Assembly: GCA_964431735.1 (NCBI GenBank)
Contig: CAYSLJ010000196.1
Location: 1-12,344, forward strand
Length of the DNA stretch: 12,344 nt
Origin: CALARM01 sp964431735
GTDB lineage: Bacteria > Vulcanimicrobiota > SpSt-956 > JAKJGF01
Direction: 5' to 3'
Of the stretch, positions 1 to 5,930 are shown in pieces. Each line of letters opens with the position of its first letter. Position 1 is the first letter of the stretch. The notes beneath the pieces were generated by a model, which did not search any database, was not told the origin of the DNA, and was given only the letters and a program-made list of their open reading frames with translations. The translations under genes were made by a program, and so were the position numbers.

Positions 1-23
1 TAATAGATATTATAAAAATTCGT

Positions 24-44
24 GAGGCTTTTTGAGACAGCCTC
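24..44. other. Short hairpin
   Basis: GAGGCT (24-29) pairs with AGCCTC (39-44) across a 9-nt loop. It directly abuts the left end of the long palindrome. No T-run follows on either strand, so it is not a convincing intrinsic terminator. It may be the edge of the neighbouring repeat element. Confidence 0.4.
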
Positions 45-288
45 CGCGTGACGCGTTACGCGCAATGGCGTTAAGTTAAGAAACATATAGCAAATTGGCT
101 GCCTGGTGCTCTGGAGAAAAAATATCACGGCGGCACAAGTGTATTTAATTGATATACAGTGTAAAGTAGCATGATGTAAGCTCTAACAGATATAAATGTT
201 ACAGTTTAGATTTTTTCGGAGGAGCGCCAGGCAGCCAATTTAGACGGTTATAACGTTAACTTAATGCCATTGCGCGTTACGCGTCACG
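45..288. repeat. Nested long palindrome (MITE-like or structured element) carrying heptad-repeat ends
   Basis: Two pairs of arms are nested. The outer arms 47-79 and 256-288 are inverted copies matching at about 31 of 33 positions, and each ends in the CGTGACGCG/CGCGTCACG heptad motif. The inner arms 92-111 and 222-241 are inverted copies matching at 19 of 20 positions, and pairing continues imperfectly inward through GCTCTGGAG and the opposing CGGAGGAGC. About 110 bp of AT-rich sequence forms the loop. I see no open reading frame inside. A non-autonomous mobile element or a transcribed structured RNA would both fit; the sequence does not decide. Confidence 0.7.
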
Positions 289-458
289 AGAATAAAATAT
301 GCATTATTTATACTCACCTCAGTAAATGATTATATAGTTTCAAAGGTCGGATATTTTTATAAAAATACTGATTTTATTGAGTTTCTTTATTGTTTATGAT
401 AATTAAAATTATTGAATTTTATTTTTGATAAAACTATTAATGTATAAAATTTTTTTAT

Positions 459-487
459 TGCCTATTCTGTCAGACTTGTGTTATACT
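459..487 (+). promoter_or_regulatory. Sigma-70-type promoter for the histidine kinase
   Basis: TTGCCT (459-464) and TATACT (482-487) are separated by 17 bp. The -10 is extended by a TGT just upstream, reading TGTTATACT. Predicted transcription would begin near 494, about 40 nt before the kinase ATG. The same extended -10 recurs in the promoter proposed for the HD-GYP regulator at the other end of the window. Confidence 0.5.
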
Positions 488-534
488 TCAAAATAAAGAT
501 TTTATAATATTAATATATAAAAAGAGAAAGCCCT

Positions 535-1269
535 ATGGATACAGAAATAAAAACAAGAGATGAAGAAATAAAAATAGACGATATAAATTCCCTGGAGATA
601 TTTTCAGGTGTTATAGCCCATGAGTTCAACAATCTTTTATCGGGCATACAGGCATGGGCCCAGATCGGTGAAAAGGAACAGGATATAAAAAATATAAGAA
701 AAGCTTTCAAGAGTATAAATGAAGCATGTCAGAAGGGAACAACCCTGGCAAAAAGTCTTCTCAGCTTTTCAAAAACCCAGGAACTGGATCTGGAGTATGT
801 AGATATACATGACCTGCTGGATGAAACTATAAATCTCATAACAATACAGCTTGAAAAGAAACTTATTACAGTAGAAAGAAATTACAGTGCATTACCTGAT
901 ATGCTCATAGACAAAGGAAAAATTTATCAGGTTTTCTTAAATATCCTTATAAATGCCAGAGATGCCATAAAAAAACAGGAAGGCATTATAAAAATAAGCA
1001 CGTCCATGAGAGAAGAACATATAGCGGAAATATCCTTTTCAGATAATGGTAAAGGTATATCAAAAGAAAGCCTGAGAAATATATTTAAACCTTTTTATAC
1101 GACAAAAATACATAAAACCAGGTCCGGCTCTCTTGGCACAGGACTCGGTCTTGCCATAAGCAGAGATATAATAAGACAGCATAAAGGTGAAATCATGGTA
1201 GAAAGTATTGAAGGCAAAGGAACAACTTTTTATATACTTCTGCCTCTGGAAGGATCGAAAAAGATTTAA
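535..1269 (+). CDS. Soluble sensor-less histidine kinase
   Basis: A 244-residue protein made almost entirely of a histidine kinase core. The phospho-acceptor helix contains HEFNN with H29, and a dimerisation coiled region follows to about residue 85. The HATPase domain runs from about residue 90 to 238 with the N-box NILINARDAI (136-145), G1 box DNGKG (170-174), F-box FKPFYTTK (184-191) and G2 box GTGLGL (201-206). No signal peptide, membrane segment, PAS or other input domain is present; only about 20 charged residues precede the H-box. It should autophosphorylate and pass phosphate to a response regulator in the cytoplasm. No regulator is adjacent; the nearest receiver protein in view is the HD-GYP protein far downstream. 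The ATG at 535 has a weak purine-rich leader (AGAGAAAG). Kinase assignment is firm; the partner and signal are unknown. Confidence 0.9.
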   Translation: MDTEIKTRDEEIKIDDINSLEIFSGVIAHEFNNLLSGIQAWAQIGEKEQDIKNIRKAFKSINEACQKGTTLAKSLLSFSKTQELDLEYVDIHDLLDETINLITIQLEKKLITVERNYSALPDMLIDKGKIYQVFLNILINARDAIKKQEGIIKISTSMREEHIAEISFSDNGKGISKESLRNIFKPFYTTKIHKTRSGSLGTGLGLAISRDIIRQHKGEIMVESIEGKGTTFYILLPLEGSKKI

Positions 1270-1350
1270 AAAATCTGTCTTATTCTGCTGAAATAATTAA
1301 GGGACTGTAAGAAAATAACCCTGGCAAATTATTAGAATGGTTATCATCCT

Positions 1351-1380
1351 CGCGTCACGCGTAACGCGTTACACGTCACG
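1351..1380. repeat. CGCGTNA heptad array
   Basis: Four 7-bp units (CGCGTCA, CGCGTAA, CGCGTTA, then the variant CACGTCA) plus a terminal CG. It lies inside the first ~90 bp tandem unit. Confidence 0.85.
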
Positions 1381-1411
1381 ATATAGACTGTAAATATGAT
1401 GAGGTTATTTC

Positions 1412-1438
1412 TTGACAACCCCTTAGAACGGTTATCAT
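1412..1438 (+). promoter_or_regulatory. Possible junction promoter created by the tandem repeat
   Basis: A perfect TTGACA (1412-1417) at the end of repeat copy 1 faces TATCAT (1433-1438) at the start of copy 2, 15 bp apart. The spacing is short for sigma-70, so activity is uncertain. The arrangement resembles junction promoters of tandem or circular insertion elements. A transcript would enter the glycosyltransferase after a leader of about 85 nt. Confidence 0.25.
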
Positions 1439-1441
1439 CCT

Positions 1442-1471
1442 CGCGTCACGCGTTACGCGTTACGCGTTACG
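1442..1471. repeat. CGCGTNA heptad array
   Basis: Four 7-bp units (CGCGTCA followed by CGCGTTA three times) plus CG. It lies in the second ~90 bp tandem unit. Compared with the first unit it differs mainly by substitutions at the variable fifth and sixth positions. Confidence 0.85.
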
Positions 1472-1513
1472 ATATATACATAAATATGATTGGGTTATTT
1501 CTTAACAACCCCT

Positions 1514-1520
1514 AAGGAGG
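1514..1520 (+). promoter_or_regulatory. Strong Shine-Dalgarno of the glycosyltransferase
   Basis: AAGGAGG lies 10 nt before the ATG at 1531. The repeat element ends only 1 nt upstream of it. Confidence 0.8.
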
Positions 1521-1530
1521 AATATTTAGT

Positions 1531-2235
1531 ATGTCGCTCGATATAGTTATGCCTGTTTACAATGAAGAAGGCTGTATAGAAGATGTAATAAGAACTATAC
1601 AGAAAGAAATACTCTCTGAAATACCAAATTCCAGATTACTTGCCATAAACGACGGAAGCAGGGACAGAACACCTGAAATAATCGACAGACTCGGGAAGGA
1701 ATTTCCCCAGGTCATACCTGTTCATAAACCTAACGGAGGCCATGGCGATGCACTGTTACACGGTCTCTTTGAAGCGGATGCGGAATGGATTTTCCTCATG
1801 GATAGCGATGACCAGTTTGAATTAAAGGATTTCTGGAAACTGTGGAATAAAAAAGAACGATATGACATACTTACAGGAGTCAGAAGAGAACGTCACGATC
1901 CTCTATCGCGGAAAATACTTACCAGAATAGTAAGATTTTCCATTCTTCTCCTCTTCGGTACCTATATTGAAGATGCAAACATACCTTTTAAACTGCTCAG
2001 AAGAGAAGTATGGGAAGAAACGGAAAATTTAATTCCCAGAGCATCGCTTGCTCCTTCTCTATTTCTTGCCATAGCGGCCAAAAAACGTCTATTCAGATAT
2101 TATACAACTGCCGTCACCCATAAAGAAAGATCTACCGGAGTATGTTCCATAAGATATTTCAAACTCTTCAAATTCTGTCTTAAAGGTTTTATGCAACTGC
2201 TGGATTTCAGAATCCGCCTGTTTTTGATGAGATAA
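1531..2235 (+). CDS. Family 2 glycosyltransferase (dolichol-phosphate mannosyltransferase-like)
   Basis: A 234-residue GT-A fold enzyme expected to move a sugar from a nucleotide sugar to a lipid or polymer acceptor at the cytoplasmic membrane. It opens with the family 2 signature VMPVYNEEGCIEDVI (6-20), then AINDGSRDRT (38-47) with nucleotide-binding D41, then GGHGDALLHG (69-78), and the metal-binding DSDD (91-94). The region 141-157 (FGTYIEDANIPFKLLRR) matches the polyprenyl-phosphate sugar transferase branch, in which GTYIxDANxPFRL is typical. There are no C-terminal transmembrane helices, so it is the short soluble or peripheral DPM1-like form, of usual length. The start is fixed by the strong Shine-Dalgarno. 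The next gene follows after 32 nt, suggesting a shared envelope role. The sugar and acceptor cannot be read from sequence. Confidence 0.88.
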   Translation: MSLDIVMPVYNEEGCIEDVIRTIQKEILSEIPNSRLLAINDGSRDRTPEIIDRLGKEFPQVIPVHKPNGGHGDALLHGLFEADAEWIFLMDSDDQFELKDFWKLWNKKERYDILTGVRRERHDPLSRKILTRIVRFSILLLFGTYIEDANIPFKLLRREVWEETENLIPRASLAPSLFLAIAAKKRLFRYYTTAVTHKERSTGVCSIRYFKLFKFCLKGFMQLLDFRIRLFLMR

Positions 2236-2250
2236 AAACGGGGCTATAAT
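2224..2250 (+). promoter_or_regulatory. Possible internal promoter before the SanA-like gene
   Basis: A perfect TATAAT (2245-2250) follows TTGATG (2224-2229) at 15 bp spacing, overlapping the end of the glycosyltransferase. Transcription from it would begin about 10 nt before the ATG at 2268, leaving almost no leader. There is no clear Shine-Dalgarno before that ATG, so leaderless-like expression is possible but unproven. Confidence 0.25.
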
Positions 2251-2267
2251 AGACCTTCTTATTAAAT

Positions 2268-2933
2268 ATGGTGCTAAAAAATAATTATTTAACAAAGCCT
2301 TTCATAAAGAGGTGTCTCCTGGTGATTTTATCACTCATTACAATAGCCCTGGTATTACTTGCATGGGCCTATTTTTCCGTTCAGACAAAATATAAAAACC
2401 TTGTTTACTATTCTGTCGAAGAAATACCGGCACAGTCTGTAGCAGTTGTCCTTGGAGCGGGCGTATGGGGAGAAACTCTTTCTCCTGTCCTGGAAGACAG
2501 AGTTTTTACAGGTGTGGAATTGTATAAACAGGGAAAAGTAAGAAAACTCCTTATGACAGGCGATAACAGCGAAGCAGATTATGATGAACCTGCTGCAATG
2601 AAAAAATACGCCATAAAACAGGGAGTGCCTGAAGCAGATATTGTTGTTGACTGCGCCGGATTCAATACTTATGAAAGTTTTTACAGGGCAAAAGAGATTT
2701 TTTCACTTACCGATATTATCATAGTAACACAGAAATTTCATCTTCCGAGATCCCTTTATATAAGCAACAAACTGGGATTAAATGCAGTCGGCATAATTTC
2801 CGACAGAAGGGAATATGTAGCATCTGACTGGTATAATGTAAGGGAATTTTTCTCAAGTGTAAAAGCCTTTGTCTGGGTGAATATAACAAAACCGAAACCT
2901 ACTTTCCTCGGGAAAAAAGAAAAGGTTTTTTAA
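2268..2933 (+). CDS. SanA/YdcF-type DUF218 membrane protein
   Basis: A 221-residue protein with a basic N-terminus, one transmembrane helix at about residues 15-37, and a DUF218 domain facing the periplasm. Family landmarks are VLGAGVWG (61-68), the LYKQGKVRKLLMTGDN stretch (85-100), YDEPAAMKKYAIKQGVP (105-121), GFNTYES (131-137, the NTYE motif) and VTQKFHLPRSLY (153-164). Length and order match E. coli SanA, which is linked to envelope barrier function and vancomycin exclusion at high temperature; the biochemical activity of the family is not settled. It lies 32 nt after the glycosyltransferase and probably shares its transcript, though a TATAAT lies between them. The ATG at 2268 lacks a good Shine-Dalgarno, but starting later would cut into the membrane helix. 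Family call firm, exact role uncertain. Confidence 0.85.
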   Translation: MVLKNNYLTKPFIKRCLLVILSLITIALVLLAWAYFSVQTKYKNLVYYSVEEIPAQSVAVVLGAGVWGETLSPVLEDRVFTGVELYKQGKVRKLLMTGDNSEADYDEPAAMKKYAIKQGVPEADIVVDCAGFNTYESFYRAKEIFSLTDIIIVTQKFHLPRSLYISNKLGLNAVGIISDRREYVASDWYNVREFFSSVKAFVWVNITKPKPTFLGKKEKVF

Positions 2934-2996
2934 AGATTGATGAATGGATTGATTCTAAAAAATGAATTGTATTTTTAGACTGGTTAATCTCTATGA

Positions 2997-3032
2997 TATA
3001 TAAAAAGTGGCCTTGAGGCCACTTTTTATATA
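2997..3032. terminator. Bidirectional intrinsic terminator
   Basis: A perfect 16-bp stem (2997-3012 with 3017-3032) closes on the loop TTGA. GTGGCC/GGCCAC forms its GC-rich tip and A-runs/T-runs flank it on both sides. It sits between the convergent SanA-like gene and aconitase, and the symmetric A/T tracts let it stop transcription from both sides. Confidence 0.9.
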
Positions 3033-3057
3033 TATTCACTATAGTTAACTTATTGCA

Positions 3058-5709
3058 TTATAATAGCTGTCTCAACACATAATGTAAAATTCCGCCGTGA
3101 GTATAATAATTTATCTCTTCCGGCGTATCAATCCTTGCTATAACAGTAAAAGTTTTCTCTTCTTCACCTTTTACAGTAACGGTAATCTCTTTTTTCGGTG
3201 TAAGCCCTTCTTTTATGCCTGTAATAGAAAAGACTTCAAAACCTGTGAGTCCGAGGCTTTTGGCACTATCGCCATCTTTAAACTGAAGGGGAAGAATACC
3301 CATGCCAATGAGATTACTTCTGTGTATTCTCTCGAAACTTTCTGCAATTACAGCCTTTATTCCGAGCAGTGCCGGCCCTTTTGCAGCCCAGTCTCTCGAT
3401 GAGCCTGAACCATATTCTTTTCCTGCCAGGACTATAGAAGGCACTCCTTCTTTCTGGTATTCCATGGCTGCTTCATAGATAGAAGTAAGTTTTTTATCGG
3501 GAAGATGACAGGTCCAGTTACCTTCATGTGCCGGAGTAAGCAAATTTTTCAGCCTTATATTGCCAAAAGTTCCTCTCATCATCACTTCATGGTTTCCTCT
3601 TCTTGCACCGAAAGAGTTGAAATCTTTCGGGCTTACGCCATGGTCAATGAGATATTTCGCTGCAGGACTGTCAGGAGGTATGGAACCGGCAGGGGATATG
3701 TGGTCTGTCGTAACGCTGTCACCTGTAAATACAAGTACTCTGGCATGTTCAATATCACCGGGTTTCTGTGGCTCTACAGACATATTTTCGAAATAGGGAG
3801 GATGTTTTATATAAGTAGATTTCGGATCCCATTCATAGAGTTCACCTTCGGAAGATTCTATGGCTTTCCACTTTTCATCACCATCAAACACTTTACCGTA
3901 TTCTGTTTTAAACATGCCGGTTTTTATATATTCATTGACTCCATGATGAATTTCTTCGGATGACGGCCATATATCTTTCAGATAAACAGGTTTTTCGTCT
4001 TTATCATATCCGACAGGTTCTTCCATAAGATTAATATCCATTGTGCCTGCTATGGCATAGGCCACAACGAGAAGAGGTGAAGCAAGATAATTGGCTCTCG
4101 CAAGGGGATGAACCCTTCCTTCGAAATTACGGTTTCCGCTTAATACAGATACGAGAAGAAGTTTTTCCTCTTTAACCGCTCTGGTGAAAGGTTCAGGTAA
4201 GGGGCCGCTGTTTCCTATACATGTGCCGCAGCCGTAACCTGCTACATGAAAACCGAGTTTTTCAAGATACGGTAAAAGTTTGCTTTCTTCGAGATAGGCA
4301 GTAACAACGCGGGAGCCGGGAGAAAGGCTTGTTTTTACCCATGGCTTTACCTTCAGGCCTTTTTCTACCGCTTTTTTTGCAAGAATTCCTGCACCTAACA
4401 TTACAGAAGGATTTGATGTATTGGTACAGCTTGTTATGGCAGCTATGACTACAGAACCGTCTTTAAGCTCATAATCTCCTGCATTGAAAGATTTCTTTTC
4501 ACCCTTTAATTCACTTATATAGTTGTTAAAAGAATCCTTTGATGATTTAAGTGAAATATGTTCCTGCGGTTTTTTGGGCCCTGCGATACAAGGTTCTATA
4601 TCTGACAGATCAAGTTCCAGTCTGTCATTATACAGAGGCTCCGGACTGTCTTTAGTTCTGAAGAGTCCCTGTTCCTTTGTATAGGCTTCCACAAGTTTTA
4701 TCAGATGTTCATCTCTTGCAGTGAAACGCAAATAATTAAGGGTTTCTTCATCTACAGGGAAAAATCCCATTGTTGCGCCATATTCGGGTGACATATTTGC
4801 AATGATTGCTCTGTCAGCAAGACTGAGATGGGCCAGACCGGGGCCATAGAATTCTACAAATTTTCCTACCACGCCGGCTTTACGAAGTATTTTTGTAATG
4901 GTCAGAACGAGATCGGTTGCTGTAACTCCTTCATGTAAAGAGCCATTTAATTTGAATCCCACTACCTGAGGAATAAGCATGGAAACAGGCTGGCCCAACA
5001 TGGCAGCTTCTGCCTCTATACCTCCCACGCCCCATCCGAGTACACCCAGGCCGTTAATCATAGTTGTATGAGAATCTGTTCCTACGACTGTATCGGGATA
5101 GGCAAGAACTGTTCCGTTTTCAGAAGATGTAAAAACAACTTTACCGATATATTCAAGATTGACCTGATGGATTATACCTGCTCCGGGAGGAACTACGCTG
5201 AAATTCCGAAAAGACTTCTGTCCCCATTTCAAGAATGTATATCTTTCCGTATTTCTTTCATATTCTCTTTCTACATTCAATCCGAGAGCTTTTTCGGAAC
5301 CGGCATGATCTACCTGAACAGAATGATCTATAATAAGATCAGACTGCTGGAGAGGATTAATTTTATTCGGATCTCCTCCCAGTTTCTTTATGGCATCTCT
5401 CATGGCGGCAAGATCTACTACAGCAGGAACTCCTGTAAAATCCTGCATAAGAACCCTTGCAGGCATAAAGGATATTTCTTTTTCTGTCTTTTTAGAAGGA
5501 TCCCACATGGCAAGAGCTTCTATATCTTCTTTTTTGACAAAACCTCCGTCTTCCTGACGGAGTAAATTTTCCAGTAAAATCCTCAGGGAAAAAGGAAGTT
5601 TATCTATCTGAAATCCTGCGTTTTTCAGTGCTCCCAGATGAAAGATATCATAGGATTTTCCTCCCGCTTCGAGTTTTTTTCTGCTTTTGAAACTATCAAG
5701 CCTTTTCAT
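3058..5709 (-). CDS. acnA: Aconitate hydratase (aconitase A)
   Basis: An 883-residue cytoplasmic [4Fe-4S] enzyme interconverting citrate and isocitrate in the TCA cycle. The AcnA/IRP1-type layout is complete: VLMQDFTGVPAVVDLAAMR (87-105), the DSHT motif (212-215), GVGGIEAEAAMLGQP (227-241), and cluster ligands C428 (in ITSCTN), C494 and C497 (in GCGTCIG). The C-terminal swivel domain carries SFGARRGNHEVMMRG (699-713) and the catalytic-serine region YGSGSSRDWAAKGP (766-779). E. coli AcnA is 891 residues with cysteines at nearly the same places. I start at the ATG at 5709, with AAGGAG 11 nt upstream. The frame stays open to 5865, but that extension reads through the heptad array (giving RVTRHALR) and is not homologous to the family. 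The gene stands alone and ends at the bidirectional terminator. Confidence 0.96.
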   Translation of the reverse strand: MKRLDSFKSRKKLEAGGKSYDIFHLGALKNAGFQIDKLPFSLRILLENLLRQEDGGFVKKEDIEALAMWDPSKKTEKEISFMPARVLMQDFTGVPAVVDLAAMRDAIKKLGGDPNKINPLQQSDLIIDHSVQVDHAGSEKALGLNVEREYERNTERYTFLKWGQKSFRNFSVVPPGAGIIHQVNLEYIGKVVFTSSENGTVLAYPDTVVGTDSHTTMINGLGVLGWGVGGIEAEAAMLGQPVSMLIPQVVGFKLNGSLHEGVTATDLVLTITKILRKAGVVGKFVEFYGPGLAHLSLADRAIIANMSPEYGATMGFFPVDEETLNYLRFTARDEHLIKLVEAYTKEQGLFRTKDSPEPLYNDRLELDLSDIEPCIAGPKKPQEHISLKSSKDSFNNYISELKGEKKSFNAGDYELKDGSVVIAAITSCTNTSNPSVMLGAGILAKKAVEKGLKVKPWVKTSLSPGSRVVTAYLEESKLLPYLEKLGFHVAGYGCGTCIGNSGPLPEPFTRAVKEEKLLLVSVLSGNRNFEGRVHPLARANYLASPLLVVAYAIAGTMDINLMEEPVGYDKDEKPVYLKDIWPSSEEIHHGVNEYIKTGMFKTEYGKVFDGDEKWKAIESSEGELYEWDPKSTYIKHPPYFENMSVEPQKPGDIEHARVLVFTGDSVTTDHISPAGSIPPDSPAAKYLIDHGVSPKDFNSFGARRGNHEVMMRGTFGNIRLKNLLTPAHEGNWTCHLPDKKLTSIYEAAMEYQKEGVPSIVLAGKEYGSGSSRDWAAKGPALLGIKAVIAESFERIHRSNLIGMGILPLQFKDGDSAKSLGLTGFEVFSITGIKEGLTPKKEITVTVKGEEEKTFTVIARIDTPEEINYYTHGGILHYVLRQLL

Positions 5710-5720
5710 TGTTAATACAA

Positions 5721-5726
5721 CTCCTT
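5721..5726 (-). promoter_or_regulatory. Shine-Dalgarno fixing the aconitase start
   Basis: On the minus strand AAGGAG lies 11 nt before the ATG at 5709. It supports this start over the earlier in-frame starts beyond the heptad array. Confidence 0.7.
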
Positions 5727-5731
5727 TTACT

Positions 5732-5763
5732 CGTAACGCGTGACGCGTGACGCGTGACGCGTA
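5732..5763. repeat. CGCGTNA heptad array upstream of aconitase
   Basis: CGTAA, then three CGCGTGA units and one CGCGTAA on the plus strand. It begins 23 nt upstream of the aconitase start codon, immediately beyond the Shine-Dalgarno. The peptidase array starts at the same distance from its own gene. Confidence 0.85.
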
Positions 5764-5798
5764 ATCAATATTGCCCATAAAATATAAATAGGGCGAAA

Positions 5799-5901
5799 AT
5801 AAGACGTGAAAGTAATTCGACTGTGTCATACGTTTTATGTAAACATTCATTATACGTTTATACAAAACACATTACACTCTCGATAATCTCTCACGTCTTA
5901 T
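5799..5901. repeat. Imperfect ~100 bp palindrome between peptidase and aconitase
   Basis: A perfect 11-bp inverted repeat, ATAAGACGTGA (5799-5809) and its complement (5891-5901), bounds a block whose flanks continue to pair imperfectly (TCGACTGTGT against ACACTCTCGA). The centre holds two related copies of CATACGTTTTA/TATACGTTTA. It starts 29 nt past the peptidase stop and could end that transcript, or be a small mobile element. A minus-strand TATAAT (5849-5854) lies inside, but I find no matching -35. Confidence 0.55.
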
Positions 5902-5930
5902 GTTTAAAAATTCAATAATTATTTATATTT

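Larger units (their letters stand above)
1300..1512. repeat. Repeat element with inverted ends containing two tandem ~90 bp units
   Basis: Units 1332-1422 (91 bp) and 1423-1512 (90 bp) are near-identical direct copies. Each starts TTAGAAYGGTTATCATCC, then has a CGCGTNA heptad array, then an AT-rich stretch, and ends GGTTATTTCTTRACAACCCC. The left boundary (about 1300-1321), reading GGGACTGTAAGAAAATAACC, is an imperfect inverted copy of that right end, so the block has terminal inverted repeats. It fills the gap between the kinase and the glycosyltransferase and ends 1 nt before the latter's Shine-Dalgarno. It encodes nothing I can recognise. Confidence 0.75.

Noticed and set aside
352..367. 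Perfect 16-bp AT palindrome TATTTTTATAAAAATA
   Set aside because: Made only of A and T in very AT-rich DNA, with no gene end or start close enough to give it a role.
535..1269. Kinase as a truncated larger sensor kinase
   Set aside because: A promoter and start lie directly upstream and no sensor-domain sequence is detectable in 289-534, so it appears to be a genuinely short kinase.
3097..5565. Open plus-strand frames opposite aconitase
   Set aside because: They are antisense shadows of a full-length, strongly conserved aconitase; their translations are rich in Cys, Phe, Tyr and Arg with no family motif.
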